This document shows positions 6,246 to 6,624 of a stretch of DNA of 6,624 nt, piece after piece (position 1 is the stretch's first letter; every line of letters starts with the position of its first letter). This DNA comes from Oscillospiraceae bacterium. Its GTDB lineage: Bacteria; Bacillota; Clostridia; Oscillospirales; Ruminococcaceae. Location: positions 1 through 6,624 of the forward strand of contig DXWR01000058.1 in assembly GCA_019416775.1 (NCBI GenBank). The letters are read 5' to 3'. The notes under the pieces were generated by a model, which saw nothing but the letters and a program-made list of their open reading frames with translations, did not search any database and was not told the DNA's origin. Made by a program: the position numbers and the translations under genes.

Positions 6246-6260
6246 ACCTTCCGATGGTTC

Positions 6261-6612
6261 CTATTCTGTTTCTGTCTTTGATTTGGCGGCATTGAGTTCC
6301 GCTTGAATCAACCGGTTGAACTTTTGAGTCAAATCTGTGAGGGCCTTCTGATCCTGTTGACTCATCTGGCGCCATGCTTTTTCTTCAATCCGGTGCATCT
6401 GCAGCACATTCCTTTCTACAAATGCTTTTCCATCTTCCGTTAAAAAAGCCTGCTTGGAACGCTGGTTTTCTTCGTATGGCTCCAAACGGATCAATCCCTT
6501 TTTCCGCAGCAGCTTGAAGGCGGAATTTAAGGTCTGACGGCTGAGAAAAAGCTGATCGCTGATTCGGCTTTGAGTAGCAACTCCTTCATAAATAAAGAGC
6601 AACGACCAATAT
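6261..6612 (-). CDS. MarR-family transcriptional regulator, 5'-truncated
   Basis: About 117 C-terminal residues are present; MarR proteins usually have about 140-160, so the N-terminal dimerisation helix is missing. The frame is open to the window edge (upstream codons read Tyr-Trp-Ser before LLFIYEG), so the TTG at 6602 is an internal codon, not a start. The winged helix is clear: recognition region ISDQLFLSRQTLNSAFKLLR, then GLIRLEP and the wing ENQRSKQAFLTEDGKAF with its conserved Arg, followed by a long C-terminal dimer helix. MarR dimers are DNA-binding repressors or activators that often respond to small aromatic ligands and often control adjacent drug exporters. Its position directly upstream of the ABC pair suggests local control and a shared promoter outside the window. 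The gene ends in TAG, and the same frame then stays open for 25 codons into terminator A. Confidence 0.88.
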
Positions 6613-6624
6613 CTGTCTCTTATA
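6613..6624. other. Sequencing adapter remnant (Tn5/Nextera mosaic end)
   Basis: The last 12 bases, CTGTCTCTTATA, are identical to the start of the 19-base Tn5 mosaic end used in transposase-based libraries (CTGTCTCTTATACACATCT). They sit exactly at the sequence edge, as expected for read-through into an untrimmed adapter. They are almost certainly not genomic, and codons read from them at the MarR 5' side are artefacts. Confidence 0.88.

Larger units (their letters stand above)
6170..6256 (-). repeat. Leader element copy A (structured repeat)
   Basis: This is the first copy of the leader element: CAUCGGAAGG (6256-6247), CGCA-loop hairpin (6245-6228), AAGAUGUCGAGUGCGC, then terminator A. It starts 4 bases after the MarR stop codon. 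A mini frame MSSALGYLKK (6215-6183) matches MSGAPGYEK of copy B, with an indel of exactly 3 bases. Its only ribosome binding site candidate, GGAG, is just 3 bases from the ATG. A possible alternative pairing is GACCG(G)AG (6226-6219) with CUCGGUU (6203-6197), which would open the terminator. Confidence 0.7.

Noticed and set aside
6076..6375. 99-codon minus-strand frame overlapping the MarR 3' end and the leader
   Set aside because: It reads a different frame inside the MarR gene and crosses terminator A. Only its last 16 codons have a real start signal, and these are reported as the leader peptide.
6261..6602. TTG at 6602 as the true start of the MarR-type protein
   Set aside because: It would remove the N-terminal dimerisation helix, it has no ribosome binding site, and the frame is open upstream to the edge of the genomic sequence.

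Overview
The window looks like part of a Gram-positive Clostridia genome, perhaps an Oscillospiraceae-type gut commensal. The basis is indirect: roughly balanced GC coding DNA, AT-rich intergenic gaps, strong AAGGAG/AAGGAGG ribosome binding sites, a TGnTATAAT extended -10 promoter, U-tract terminators, and protein families typical of Firmicutes. No marker gene fixes the genus. All genes lie on the minus strand, so transcription runs from high to low coordinates. The high-coordinate end is a contig or read edge: the last 12 bases match the Tn5/Nextera mosaic end and are not genomic.

In transcription order the layout is: (1) the 3' part of a MarR-family regulator (about 6612-6261). (2) A 345-base leader (6260-5916) with two related copies of a structured element. 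Each copy has the box CAUCGGA(A)GG, a hairpin with a CGCA loop, the box AAGAUGUCG, and a strong intrinsic terminator. Between the copies is a 16-codon ORF with an excellent ribosome binding site. (3) Two half-transporter ABC genes overlapping by ATGA (5915-4179 and 4182-2410). One NBD is degenerate (Asp for the catalytic Glu, Gln for the switch His) and the other canonical, as in heterodimeric multidrug exporters such as BmrCD, LmrCD and TM287/288. (4) A terminator (2392-2359). (5) A separate transcription unit with its own promoter (about 2193-2164) and an EF-G paralogue (2085-25) whose GTPase motifs depart from housekeeping EF-G.

The most interesting region is the leader. A regulator, two tandem terminators, a well-initiated mini-peptide ending in Pro-Pro-stop, and a drug-type heterodimeric exporter together suggest transcription attenuation, perhaps sensing ribosome-targeting compounds. 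The B. subtilis bmrBCD operon, controlled by a leader peptide and terminator, is an established precedent for this transporter type. The two copies here keep the pairing of the CGCA hairpin while its stem sequence changes, which supports a real RNA structure. The sensing signal and the mechanism are inference. The EF-G gene appears to be an independent neighbour.
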